Below the pieces are notes generated by a model. That model did not search any database. It saw nothing but the letters and a program-made list of their open reading frames with translations, and was not told the DNA's origin. From Neoceratodus forsteri (lineage: Eukaryota; Chordata; Ceratodontiformes; Ceratodontidae), in assembly GCA_016271365.2 (NCBI GenBank), contig CM057453.1, positions 1,091,691,001 through 1,091,755,000 of the forward strand: 64,000 bases of DNA, in the 5' to 3' direction. Positions 10,511 through 21,379 of the stretch are shown in pieces (within the stretch, counting starts at the first letter, position 1; every line of letters begins with the position of its first letter). A program made the position numbers and the translations under genes.

Positions 10511-11225
10511 TGTATTTCTCTTCCACCCACTTCACTTTCCTAAGCCTAACAGTACTGTTCTTGTTGTCCCTTTTCTCATTTATATGTCAAAAAAAGGCCA
10601 TGTCCCACTACGTAATTCCTCATTTCTATGTTTTTATCGATCTGCAGTTCCTTCTGTGCCTTAGCCCGTCGGACTTCCTGACCTGCCACACTAGCCAACC
10701 TTGGGTAATTCTCCTATCCACCTTACTCTTTGGTCCTCCTGAATTTCCTGTAGGCTAATATCTTTTCCCTTACAGCCTGGATGACCCCCAGACTAAACCA
10801 GCTGGGTGCTTGGCCCTTGAGTTCTTCCCTGAGCCTAATGCACTTTTTGAGGCAACCATTATTCCCTCCTTAATGATGGACCACCTTTGGTCCACCCCAT
10901 ATCTGCTCTGATACCAACCAGGTGTCTCCTTAGCACCTCAGCCAGCTTCCTGGAATTCAACTTCCAAAAATCCAAGATATTGGTCTTAGTTGGGATGTAT
11001 TCCCTGCCCATATCCAACCAGAAAGAGAAGAGTAGGTAAGGTGGGTATCCTTTTATTTATATGCAAGTCATCGTGGTTAATGTTAGAGGCGGGTGCTACG
11101 GAACCAACAATGCAAGAACAACGAAATGTATTCACCAACCAGCCACACCTTATGCTTTTCATAAAATCCTCTTTTTTGAGATATCCAACCAGAACCACAC
11201 TGTGCAATGATCACTCCCACCCAGG
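10511..11225 (-). mobile_element. CR1-like LINE, endonuclease part
   Basis: On the minus strand this is the 5' continuation of the LINE at 3,036-4,766. It encodes the end of an apurinic-type endonuclease domain (an SDH-like block near 11,215 followed by LDFWKLNSRKLAEVLRRHLV near 10,950) and the linker before the RT. The frame joins the downstream part exactly across DIRS-A1. The LINE appears 5'-truncated near 11,225. It is interrupted by a 157-bp insertion at 11,024-11,180. Confidence 0.75.
11024..11180. mobile_element. 157-bp short insertion with 14-bp target duplication
   Basis: The LINE sequence is interrupted by 157 bp flanked by perfect direct repeats ATATCCAACCAGAA (11,010-11,023 and 11,181-11,194). 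Removing the insert and one repeat restores the LINE frame. A 14-bp duplication points to target-primed reverse transcription, so a SINE or other short retroposon is likely. No tRNA promoter boxes were recognised and I do not know the family. The same insertion is at 52,780-52,936. Confidence 0.75.
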
Positions 11226-11381
11226 GAATTAATATTAAGCGGGGCAATAGGTACTCTTAACAGCCCTGTCCATACTGTGTAAATGAAGAAAAAGGTGTAG
11301 TGGCACTCTGTTATGAGTCGTCATTATCCCACAGAGCTCTAGTGAGGGTCTGTCTTCACAATCTTGCCTACAAAGTAATCA

Positions 11382-12922
11382 GCTGGTAGGGGCATAAGTA
11401 TGCCAGGCAACACCCTACCCCTACCCCCAACACTACTCCCAGACACCAGAGTTTCCCTGCTGTTCAGCCATGGGCGAAAGTTGCTTGTCGTGGAATTTCT
11501 ACAAAATTTCGGATACTTTTTGGAGTTCCGCCATTGGCAAAATTTGGATCTGAAGCGGATGTTTGCCCAGTCCCACAGACTTTTTTGGTGAATTGCAGAA
11601 TAATACATCTAAACTGCGGAATTTATTCTATCCCCAGTTTAGTGTATTATTTCGTAATACAGCCCCCCTGCTGATAACTGGCTCCTGTCCCAGAAAACAC
11701 CCTGGTGTCTAGCACCCTCGCCCCACGTGCCGATTGCAGGACCAAAGTAAAAGGAAAAAAAAATTCCTAGTAGCTAGTGGTCCCAACCTCACCTGCCGAT
11801 TGCGAGTCCCATTTTAAATAAAAACAGTGCCTTGGTGGCTAGTGGTCCCACCCCCCACCCCTGCCGATCGCAGGTCCAGTGTTAAATAAAAAACACTCTG
11901 CTCCCTGGTGGCTGTTAGCTAGCCCACCCCCATACGTGATCATGAGTCACAGCATGTTTAATTAAAAAAAAAAAAATCAGAAATCCACGCCCCATCGGCT
12001 AATGGTCTCCCACCATCGAACATGGCTTCCCCTACCATTCCCCTGGTGTCTAGCAGACCCTCCCTGTCCACAGTCCCTTCCCTTAATAAAGAAAGAAAAA
12101 GGCAGTCTAGCGCCTCCTTCCAGTTTATTTCCTGGTGTCTAGTGGACCCCCAGGCCCAAAGGTTACCTTCTGCCAGCACCCCACCCTGAGCGGGCCAGCG
12201 GCACTGCTCTCTCTCTCTCTTCCACAAGTGGCGGCTCACTGAGCATGGCACTAGCATGCGCTCATTCATTGACAGCTCAGTGGGCTACTGGCCATGGAGG
12301 GAGAGAAGAGGGCTGCACTGATGGCCCGCTGTGGGTCAGGGTTGGGGTGGGGGGAGAGCGGGGAGGTTGCAGACTAACTTTTGGGGTTAGGGCATGGGGG
12401 GTCCACTAAACACCAGGGAATAAATTGGAAGGAGGCTGACTTTTCTTTTTTATTGAGGAGAGGGATCGTGGATAAGAAGGAGGGTCTGCTAGACACCAGG
12501 GAATTATAACACTGGAGGGCCATGGTCAGCGGGTGGGGGGACCACTAGCCACCAGGGCATGGATTTCTTTTTTTATTTATTTAACATGGGTCCCACGATC
12601 GACCGGGGGCTGCACTAAACACCACCGAGAGAGCAGAGGGTGTGTTTTTTATTACATAGGACCTGATCGGCGTAGTTGAGGGGGTACTGTTAATGCATTG
12701 CTACCTGGGGTCTCAGAACTGACCACTGACAGTAATCAGTTCTTAGATTTTTTTGCCACAGTTTAATACATTAACCCAGTCGGTACATTTATTCCGCCAT
12801 TTTATGGTGGAATTTCCACAAACGTTGGTGAAATGATTTCCAACTTTCGTGGAAGCAGAAGTCTGATTTTGATGGAAATTCTGTAGGCTGAATTTATTTA
12901 TTTATTTTACACACCTACTGGC
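11382..12922. mobile_element. Foldback element 1 with arms of tandem repeats
   Basis: A long imperfect inverted repeat centred near 12,200-12,260. The left arm carries several diverged repeats, each with a core like CCTGGTGTCTAGTGGACCCC (about 11,690, 11,770, 11,830, 11,905, 12,040, 12,130). The right arm carries the inverse core (about 12,395, 12,485, 12,535, 12,605). Outer parts also pair, for example the GTGGAATTTCTACAAA block near 11,490 with its inverse near 12,810. No open reading frame of interest is present, so it is non-autonomous. Foldback 2 at 40,374 shares the core. Exact ends and target duplication are not clear. Confidence 0.75.
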
Positions 12923-13437
12923 GTGTAGACACAACTCAAGATGACCCAGAGGTGGCCCAAGGTTGATTTGCATGGAGACTATCTAAATAGAAAATGCAAA
13001 GCTGACATTTCAAGAGGGATTGTTCATTAGAGTGGAAATGGAAGGGTGAAGAGAGAGGTAAGTCCTGCATGTACAAAGAGGTTTAGAAAGGGGAAGCAAT
13101 GAGAGATTGATGAGACATGTAGAGAAAATGGGATAATGATGGAAAAGGAATACAGTGCAGGAAGTGGTAGATTATAAGCTGGTTAGGGAATAAAGGCACA
13201 AATAGATGTGAGTGAGTGGGAGGCATGGCAGGGAGAGTGGTAGAAACAGTGGATTATGGGATGGGAGTGATATATGGTAAGTGGTGATTGAAAGAAAGGT
13301 TAGAGGAATGGGCGAAGCAAAGCAAACAAGGGGGTATATTGTAGGAGCAGGGGGAAGAGGGGAAACCAGATTTTTAAATAAGGCTGAATGGCAAACCTGA
13401 TTTTGTGCTTTCACCTTGCTTGTTTCATCTATTTCAG
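12923..13437 (+). other. RAD23B intron with purine-rich stretch
   Basis: Intron sequence between foldback 1 and the UBA1 exon. About 13,025-13,370 is strongly purine-rich (GA-rich, few C) without a clean repeat unit. It ends in a normal 3' splice region with a pyrimidine tract and TTTCAG. Confidence 0.6.
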
Positions 13438-13565
13438 TGACGGGCCAGTCATATGAAAACATGGTGACTGAGATCATGTCAATGGGTTATGAACGGAACA
13501 GGTAGTGGCAGCACTAAGAGCAGCTTTAACAAACCTCTGACAGGGCAGTGGAGTACCTCTTAACG
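13438..13565 (+). pseudogene. RAD23B: RAD23B UBA1 exon, disrupted (first copy)
   Basis: This exon encodes the first ubiquitin-associated domain of RAD23B, the part that binds ubiquitin chains. The sequence begins after TTTCAG and reads [19 protein letters not shown], as in vertebrate RAD23B. It then loses the frame: one G is missing in the GAACGGGAACAG context, one C in AGAGCCAGC, two extra bases lie before CTGACAGG, and one G is missing at the 5' splice site (ACGTATGT instead of ACGGTATGT). The second copy at 55,166 is intact. Either this copy is a decayed duplicate or the consensus is wrong here; the indel type favours sequence error. Confidence 0.85.
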
Positions 13566-13749
13566 TATGTGCATGCACCTTTATCTACATTTTGAGTCTC
13601 GAGTCAGTATGTTGGCAGAGAGCACCTTTTAACTGATCAGAAGTTAGACAAATTTAAACCATTACTATGACTGCTATGGATATTGGCTTAAGAACCCAAA
13701 CTGCCGCTGTCCTGTTGAGAAAGAAGAAAAACATTTTCTAACTACCCAG
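13566..13749 (+). other. RAD23B intron after UBA1 exon
   Basis: Short stretch of ordinary AT-rich intron between the 5' splice site of the UBA1 exon and the first DIRS-like sequence. Nothing else recognised. Confidence 0.5.
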
Positions 13750-15748
13750 ATTCAGTTCACTATCCACACTTGGGCAGTCTTCCACTGGGCATGCTCAGTC
13801 ACTTTAACAGTCTTCAAGCTTGGCTGCTTTTATCACCCAACAGTGTGGTCTTCCGGTTCCACCCTCTTGCACTCAGGTCTTTCCCTCCACTGAAAGGAAC
13901 AGTTCCCTCCCCATTACAGCTCCTGGTAGTGGATTTGGATTCTGCTAGTTTTCAGGCTTTGCAGCATTTGTTTCAAGTTTTGCTTCAGTTTTTGACCCAG
14001 TTCTCTACCCTCGCTGTTGGCTTTCTGTGATTTGCTACAAAATGGAAGAAGCTGGTATTCGATAGGTGCATTTTGTACAGTTACCCGATATACTCATTTA
14101 CATAACACCTTCCTATATTGTTTGCTCTGGACCACAACATGGCACAGTGCATCAGGTGTCTGGTATGCACCCATCGGCTCTCAAGGAGTGCTGGCTGTGA
14201 GTGATCCGAGCAGACCAACCAAAGTGCATGTGCTATTCACAGCTATGAATTTGGTGACAGTTACAGGCCCAAAATGGGAAGGGCTGTCAAGAATGTTCCA
14301 GTACTGGGCCTTTCGTGGCAGGAAGGAGTTTGTGCTGGATCTACCAACCCACGTAAAGGTGAAGGACTCAAAACTTCCTTCTGTCTTTCTGCAACTTCAA
14401 AGTTTAACATTGTGTCTTGTTGATGAAAACACAAATTGTGGGATCGAGGAACCAGTCATGCTCTGTTCTGAAAAGGATTCACATGGTCTGTTGTCCTCAA
14501 GGGAGGTTGTGCTGCCGTAGTGTTTCTGTGGGGCAGCCAACTAAGTCAATGCCAGTTGATGTGGTGGTCAACCCAAAAGAGGAGATAAGTCTGTTGAGGT
14601 ATATTCCTCTGTCTCTCTTGGACCTCCGTGGTGACCTTTACACAACCCAGGCAGGGTGAATCGGGCTCGAGAGATCTCCCAGTTAGGCCCCTACCAGTTT
14701 AGCTGCCACTAATTGTCCCTGCCCCAGTACTGCCTCTTGTTCATCCCTGCATCACTCAATTGGGGATTCTCACTCTCTCTCTACATCATTACCTGTGGTT
14801 GACATCAAGTTTTTCTCTTCATTGTCAGTCTTCCTCCACCAACATCAAGCCCATCACAGATTAGAGAGACCAGTCTGGTAGCAGTGTGCTTATGAAGCAT
14901 TTGCCCAGTGTTTAGGTTAACTACTGCTGAAATAGACCTGCCTTGGCCTTGGGTGCTTCTTCAGGTTACAGCTCCCGGTCATGTGTCCCATGGCTCCCCC
15001 GCTGACATTGCCAACCATGATGCAGTCTCTTGGGGGGGTTCCCAGATTGACAGCTGGCAGGGGGTGCACCAATCAATGACTCTTAAGCCTGAATGCGGGC
15101 TTTCTTATCTCCTGACAGTGGTGGTTGCCCTGTAAGAGAGGGTCAAACACCCCTCTTGTCGGCAGTCAATATTCCTCAGTCCCAACTCTGATTCAAATAT
15201 TTGTCCATCCCATTGACTCTGTGCCAGGTGCCCCCCGAGAACCAATCCTCCACAGTTGTCCATTGCTCTGGACACTTCATTGGAGAGGTCCAGAAGAAGG
15301 AGACTTACCCACTGACTGACATTTCTCTACAAGGATTCCTGTTTGGGGGATAGTGTTCCATTATTGACCCTGCCATCCTAGGCCTGGTGCTTAGTTAGCA
15401 GCCAGGCCATGTCACATCACATCATATGGACCGCAGGTATGCAGTCCCCCATAGTGGATTTTTTGGAACATTTACCACTGGAGGGGTTGGTGGCAGCTGT
15501 GGTATTCCGCAAGTTGAAGGTGCAGGGTGAGTCCGACAAGCTACTGGAAAAGAAGTCCAAGACATGGGACTGCCTTGGCCAAATGGTCTATGCAGCTGCA
15601 TAGAAGGCACAAAGTTCTCATGCAAGTGGCTGGCCCTATGGATATAAGGAGTATTCACAGTGTGCTGGTAACACTTATTTGATGAAACCTCACTATTTAG
15701 TGGTGAAGCGCTGTTGCCACCAGCTGATCGCCTCAGTGTTTTTGTCAT
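13750..15748 (+). mobile_element. Degenerate DIRS-like fragment D
   Basis: The start (ATCCACACTTGGGCAG, then CAGTCTTCAAGCTTGGCTGC) follows the order of blocks in the DIRS-A left terminal repeat, so this is read as an old DIRS left end. The 2 kb that follow have no long frame. Near 15,440-15,720 a Gag-like frame appears, broken by stops, with VDFLEHLPLEGLVAAVVF and a YLVVKR tail. The fragment ends where the left end of DIRS-C begins. No RT or recombinase of this element was found. The assignment is tentative and the middle part (14,100-15,300) is unexplained. Confidence 0.42.
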
Positions 15749-17629
15749 GCTACATTGCAGTCCATAATTTGTACAGTAAGACCTGTGTCTTCATCGAGGA
15801 TATCTCTTGCATCAGGCCACACCTATGGACTACAGCCGCCAGGCACTAGGACCACATGGAAACTTTTTCACTAGTAGTCTACTGGGGCCGCCGCCACAAC
15901 GTCAGCTGATGACATCCTTCCCATATAAGCATGGGCGGCCCCGAACCCTCCTGCGTTTTTTTCCTGCTGTCGACCATCACACATCTAAGTCCACGGAGAC
16001 ATCACCGCTTCAGATGACCGCCATATCTTCTATTTCTGTCTTAATTTTCATTTCTATTCCTAGTTCATTAATCACTTTATTTTTTAAAGTGATTTTTGGA
16101 TTAGTTTATGCTGACTGACCAGAACTGATCAGATAATGCGGTGTTGTAAGAAGATCTACAATAAAAGGCGACAATGACACCTCGTCCACTGTATCAGGTG
16201 GACCATGATGTTAAGGCCTGCGAGGGTCTGCGCAGATTCAACCAGGCTACCCGGTGGTGCGTTAGAAGGCCTTAGAGGCCTTCCTCCTGGAACAAAAGGT
16301 CACCAGAATGGAGAAAGCGCCCAGGCAAGAATCTCCTCCGCATTGCTGGCTCTGTCCATGGGCTCCCACTTCTCCGAGGCCCAGGACAAATTGGCTGGTA
16401 AACATGAGCACTGGGAGAGGGACAGGAGTAAGGAGAAATCCTCCCTGGCAAGGTGTTGGTCGCCCTTTGAGCTCCAGCCACTGCTGGGTCAGTAGCCACC
16501 TCGGTGGTGACCCCCACTGCCACCCACACCCTCTCTTCCACAGCATCAGCCCTGGCAGTGCTTCCTGGCCAGTCCTTCTTTGGCGGCGGTGGCTCATCGA
16601 CATTTGGCCTACTGACACCCTTCGCGACTGTTCCAACCCCTGCCGTTTCAGACCCTTCTTGCTCCAGGGCAACAGACAGGAGTTCGACAGACCTGCTTCA
16701 GCTGGCACTAGACTGTCGATGTCTGGATCTCTACGCCCCTGTCATCACCTTTGGCCATTTACATACAAACCGGGATTCAGCCTCCCATGTAGACACTGGG
16801 GCCCCAGCCTTCTCAGTCACAACACTTCAGGCAGTACTGCTGTCACTTGAATCCAGCCCCCACCCCACCCCATCAGTGCTGCATGGTGCTCCGGCAATGC
16901 CTATCACCACTGACATCCAGGCAGTGCTCTCCTCCTCTTGGTAGTTCATGCACTGCCTTGCTTCTCCTCTGGGTCCGTCAGTGCTTGGGTCTGCTAGGCC
17001 AGCTTCCGCACCAGCACCTTCCGCATCAACGTGCCCTGCTCGCTCTCAGTTGTCGACGTCGTTGCGCCCTATTCAGAGCCAGTTGATGAGGATAAGTACC
17101 ATGCTGATCTCCTCCCACATGAGGAGGAAGAGGGGGCTAGTAGTCCCTCCAGGTCTACCTCCTCTGTTTCCTCAGAAGGCGAGGACTCCACCAAATATAC
17201 CCTGAGGTCCCCCCTGATAACCTCTCCATCTCCGTGATGAAGCAGCTACAAACAGCTATGGGATTGGATGCTGAGGAGCATGATACTACCAGGGGAAATC
17301 TGGCCAAATAGTTGGAATTGCCGTATTCTCCTCCTGATTATTCCTCCTCTGCTGACTGCATTAGAGGATGCCACCATGGCTGCCTGGTACAGGCCAGATA
17401 TGATCCTTGCTATGCCCAGAAAGGCAAACAGATTGTACCAGACCTCCTTAGGGAACCCTTTTTTTTTTTTTGCAGGGCAACCACAGGCAGAGTCAGTGGT
17501 GATAAAAGCTGCCCATGATGGGTCCAAGAGACCTCCGCCATCTTCCCCCAGATAAGGAGTCCAAAAAGCTGGATCTTATGGACAAGAGTGCCTATGCCTC
17601 TGCCTCTGCCATGCTGGCCCTCAGAATTA
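15749..17629 (+). mobile_element. DIRS-C, left terminal repeat and gag
   Basis: Left part of a second DIRS subfamily. The first ~90 bases are the inverse of 40,089-40,197, which identifies both ends of the element. A TATA-like CCATATAAGCATGGG near 15,921-15,936 may be its promoter. Gag pieces follow, broken by frameshifts: an acidic EPVDEDKYHADLLPHEEEE block (about 17,075), MKQLQTAMGLDAEEHD (about 17,240), ATMAAWYRPDMILAMPRKA (about 17,370) and DKESKKLDLMDKSAYAS (about 17,555). DIRS-B is inserted after the block ending in MLALRI. The RT, RNase H and recombinase of DIRS-C are missing from this window. Confidence 0.75.
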
Positions 17630-17870
17630 TTAGATCATCTTTGGGGGTTTCTCGGTCATCAGGTCACACTGTAGGAACTTCACCGTTGTTGAAGCAGGAT
17701 CCACGCAGATTTTCTAGCAGTACAACTGGGACTGCCCACACTGAAGTCACCTGCTGACATCATCAACCCTATAAAGGCGCGAGTGGCCCCGCTCCCTCCT
17801 CAGTTCTTTCCCACCACTGACTCCTCTCGCATGGGTCTCTCAAGGAAGCTGCATTTGCAGTTCACATTTT
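17630..17870 (+). repeat. DIRS-B left inverted terminal repeat
   Basis: The segment from GATCATCTTTGGGGG through TCAGGTCACACTGTAGGAAC is the inverse of 30,180-30,400. It contains CCCTATAAAGGCGCGAG (about 17,767-17,783), a TATA-like box followed by GC-rich DNA, plausibly the element promoter. The same position in DIRS-C carries a similar box. Confidence 0.78.
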
Positions 17871-18719
17871 GCCTGCACTTTTCTATAGTTTTATTTTGGA
17901 ATCTTCTTTTTTTTCTTCTTCTAAAGTGATTTTTTTTGCCTTGTTAATGTCGAGAGTGACTCCTTCGACTTCTCTCTTCCGTTGCTGCCGCTGCAGAAAG
18001 AAGATTGCTTCTTCAGATCACCATAACCTCCGTCTGCTGTCTTGCGCCTGACCATGAAGTTTCAGACTGTGATCTCTTCTAAAAATTCAACCTTACAACC
18101 CAAATGTGTAAAAAGAAAAAAAACACTTAGAAGAAATTATTTATGGGACAGCAGGTAGCCAGTTCTGGGCAGGGGTCATCCGGGGTCCCACCTTCCCAAT
18201 TGCCAGTGGGTGCATCGAGCTCGAAGGCCTTATACAGGTCCTCGTGGAAGAGTCACAAAAGTCCACAACCGGGTCCGCCTCCCCAGGTGGCACTCCCATT
18301 CCCCGATGGGTTCTTCCTCTTTCCAGGGGCACTCTGTCTGTGTGTGGTTGCACTGACATCCTTTGCTGCCCAGGCCTCTGCTCCTACCAGGCTCATACCA
18401 GCAGCACCTCTTCCTGCTTTTCAGAGGTCAGCCTTCGACCCTCTGGTCTTCTACTCTGGCCTCTCTGTCAAGGCCTGGTGCTTCTTCAGGTCCTCAGACG
18501 CGGGGCCATCTGGCTCCTGAAGACCTGATGGATGGTTCATCGCACACTGTCCCGACGACCCTTCTGCCTTCGCGTGGCTTCGCCTGCCATCGACCTCTGA
18601 TAATGACCAGCTAGGCACACAGACAGGAGTCCCCAGTGCCACCGGGTGCTCTGTCAACATAGACGCTGGTTTAGCCCTATCAATCTGCACTCTTCAGGGT
18701 GTCATCTGTCCCTCGTTCC

Positions 18720-19560
18720 TCAGACCCTGACCTAAGGAGTGTCGACGTCAAGTATCACCCTGAAGAGGAGGGGGGCGGCCTCTCTTTCTTCAGACAGTTC
18801 TGCAGCATCATCAGTGAGTGAAGACTCTACCAAACAAACACACAGGTCCCCTCCTGAAGGCTTTACCTTCTTTAACATTATGAAACAGCTGTCTTCTGCT
18901 GTGGGCTTCCACGCCGAGGAAGAGGATGCCACCAGAAGAGACCTGGTGGACTTTTTGGAGATCCCAGAATCTCCTCCAAAGGTCATTCCTCCCATTTTGC
19001 TAGCTCTGAGGAATGCCACCACTGCGGCATGACACCATCCTGACATGGTTCCTGCCATGCCTAGGAGGGCAGATAAGCTTTATCTTGTCCCCCAGGGTCT
19101 CCCCTATTATGCTGCCCAACCTGAGATTTGTTCCGTGGTCATGAAAGCGGTGCATGACAGATCCCAGGTGCCTAAACACCTTAGCTCCTTTCCCCGACAG
19201 GGAATCCAGAAGGATAAACCTTTTTGTTAAGAGGGTTTATGCCCACTCTACTTTGGGACTCTTGATTGCAAACTACTTATCCCATATGATCAAGTACTAA
19301 AACACCATATGGAAGAAGGCAGGGTGGCTTCTAAGGCTCTCCTCAAGGGTTCTCAGAAGCAGGGAGGTCCTAAAGTCCCTTCAGGCTCACCGAGGCTATT
19401 AGCAAACACCTCCTCAGGGCCTTGTTGATATGTCTAATGCAGGTGCCAGGGTGCTGCCGCAGGTATTGGCCCTGTAGGCACCAGCTGAGGGTCTTGGTTT
19501 TGTGGCTAATGTCCAGCAAAGGTGCTTAATGCTCCCTTTATTTATTTTTTGAACTCTTTT
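18720..19560 (+). pseudogene. DIRS-B gag
   Basis: Gag pieces homologous to those of DIRS-C and A1: a serine/acidic block, FFNIMKQLSSAVGFHAEEED (about 18,870), PPILLALRNATTAA (about 18,990), a conserved HHPDMVPAMPRRADKLYL (about 19,035) and NVQQKVLNAPF-like residues near 19,510-19,540. The N-terminal part (18,060-18,720) is less clear. Stops and frameshifts break every frame, and the second copy (60,460-61,310) differs by many indels. Confidence 0.65.
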
Positions 19561-20379
19561 TCATTTCTGTCACCAGTGACTTGAACATCTCTCAGCATGG
19601 TCTCCACTCGGCTTGTGCCTCTACACTTGTGCCCTTCCGCAGCGAGGGAATCGGTGCTGCGTCCCCTCCCCGGCCCCAAATGGGAGGGCAGACCTCGAGA
19701 GTCAAGTCGGGATCCAGACCAGCACTGGGCGGTGGGCTCAGACACTGAGCCCTCGCCATCTCCTCCCAAGTCACCGGGAGTTTTCCACCTTGAAGTTGCC
19801 CCCGTGGAGCCCCGGGTCGTGCAGTGATGCTCTCACAGGCACGCTGCTAGTGTCTGTCATACTCCATCCTCTTAGTGCGCCCGGCTCCATTGGAAGCCCG
19901 GTCTCCATTGGGGGCGTGACAGAAAAGCCAGTGAAGCCTGCAGCCCTCACTGGGAGGAGAGCCGCCTCCGGACGCCAGTCCTCTCCCTCCCCAGCTGACC
20001 CCCGACAACCTGAGTCTGTTCCAACCTGGGTAGTCTCAACCCTCAGCGCCACCTGACTGGCCTAATGCCCCTTTATGGGCAAGCTTTAAGGACCAGATGT
20101 CCAGGATATAATCAATGACTTGCTGTACCATACCCAGCCTAGGAGCAGACAGCACTGCCCTTTTGTAAGGTGTCCCACAAGTCCAGTGTGGGCTTCAGAT
20201 TCAGGATAAAAGGAAGGCCAGTTTGCCTTACTACCTCCTCCGCGGGTCCTGCCACGAAACAGCCCAGAGGCAAGATCAGCCCCCGCGGCCAGATCTGCCT
20301 CTTCCTGACTTCTTGCAGGCCCCCCCTCTCGGTCCTCGACCAAGAGGTGGTGGCAGAGGCTGGTTCTCCCTCCAGCTCA

Positions 20380-20960
20380 GCCAAGGAAAACCATAACTTC
20401 AGATGTTTGGATCTTCAGACCATAGAAAGGGTCACTGCATGGGAGTTTTGGAACAACACCCAGAGACCTCTCCTTTACATTCCACCCTACCCTCCAGACC
20501 CACAGTGGTCCTTTGGGAGGAGGTACTCTCCTTCTGTGGAAAGGTCGGATTCGGCCAGTGCCTGGGTGGCAGAAGAACACAAGGTTTTAGTCCAGGTTTG
20601 TCCTGGTCCCTAAAAGAACCAGAGATCTGGGGCCTATCACAAAGACACAGCCTCTACATTCAATACAAAAAGTTTTGCATGGTCACTCTGTCAGGTCTGT
20701 TGCCCCTGCTCAAACAGGGCAACTGGCTTGTCGCTCTCTAGTTTGCAGGATGCTTACCTGCATATTTCGGTGTGCCTGCCGCACAGGCAGTTGCTTCAGT
20801 TTCTATCTCAGGGCGAACATTACCGATTCAGAGTCTTGCCCTTTGGCTTATCCTCTGCACTGTAGGTTTTTACAAAATGCTTAGCAATGGTTGCTGCTGC
20901 CCTTTGGCGAGTAGGCTTGTGCATCATCCCCTACATTAACAACTGGCTTCTCAAAGTCCC
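20380..20960 (+). pseudogene. DIRS-B reverse transcriptase
   Basis: RT blocks across frames: LVPKRTRDLGPI (about 20,605), the first catalytic block SLDLQDAYLHISV (about 20,740; clearly open in the second copy near 62,520), RVLPFGLSSAL (about 20,830) and PYINNWLL (about 20,930). The active site should read YLDD; here both aspartates are asparagine (YINN), in both copies. With the stop after SSAL this RT is dead. Confidence 0.75.
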
Positions 20961-21379
20961 ATCCAGGGATCAGCTTCTCTGAACTCCGGAGAGGACCCTC
21001 CAGTTGTTCCACTCCCTGGGCATCACTGTCAGCTTACCCACGTCCGTTCTGATCCCATCCCAGAGGTTACAGTACATAGGGGCAGTCCTGGACTCTGCAT
21101 AGGGCAAAGCCTTCCTGCCACCAGACAGTGGAGTGCCTTACATCACCGGCTCAGAAGGTGGCTCAGAGCAGTTATGTCTCTACGAGAGTTTACTTGTGGC
21201 TCTTGGGCCTGATGGCTACAGCCATTGCCACTTTCCCTATGGCCAGGCTGCACATGCGGGATACTTAAGTGGACCCACCAGGTGCAGGGACCAACACACA
21301 GACAAACTGGAACAGCTAGTACTGGTATCCTCACTGGTCTGCAAGGTCCTCCAGTGGTGGATGGAACCCTGAAATCTCT

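Noticed and set aside
11690..12640. CRISPR-like array of spaced repeats
   Set aside because: Repeats are diverged, irregularly spaced and arranged as inverted arms in a vertebrate intron. They belong to a foldback element.
13770..14030. Host coding exon in the 86-codon frame conserved in both copies
   Set aside because: The order of blocks follows a DIRS left terminal repeat, and identity between the copies reflects recent duplication, not selection.
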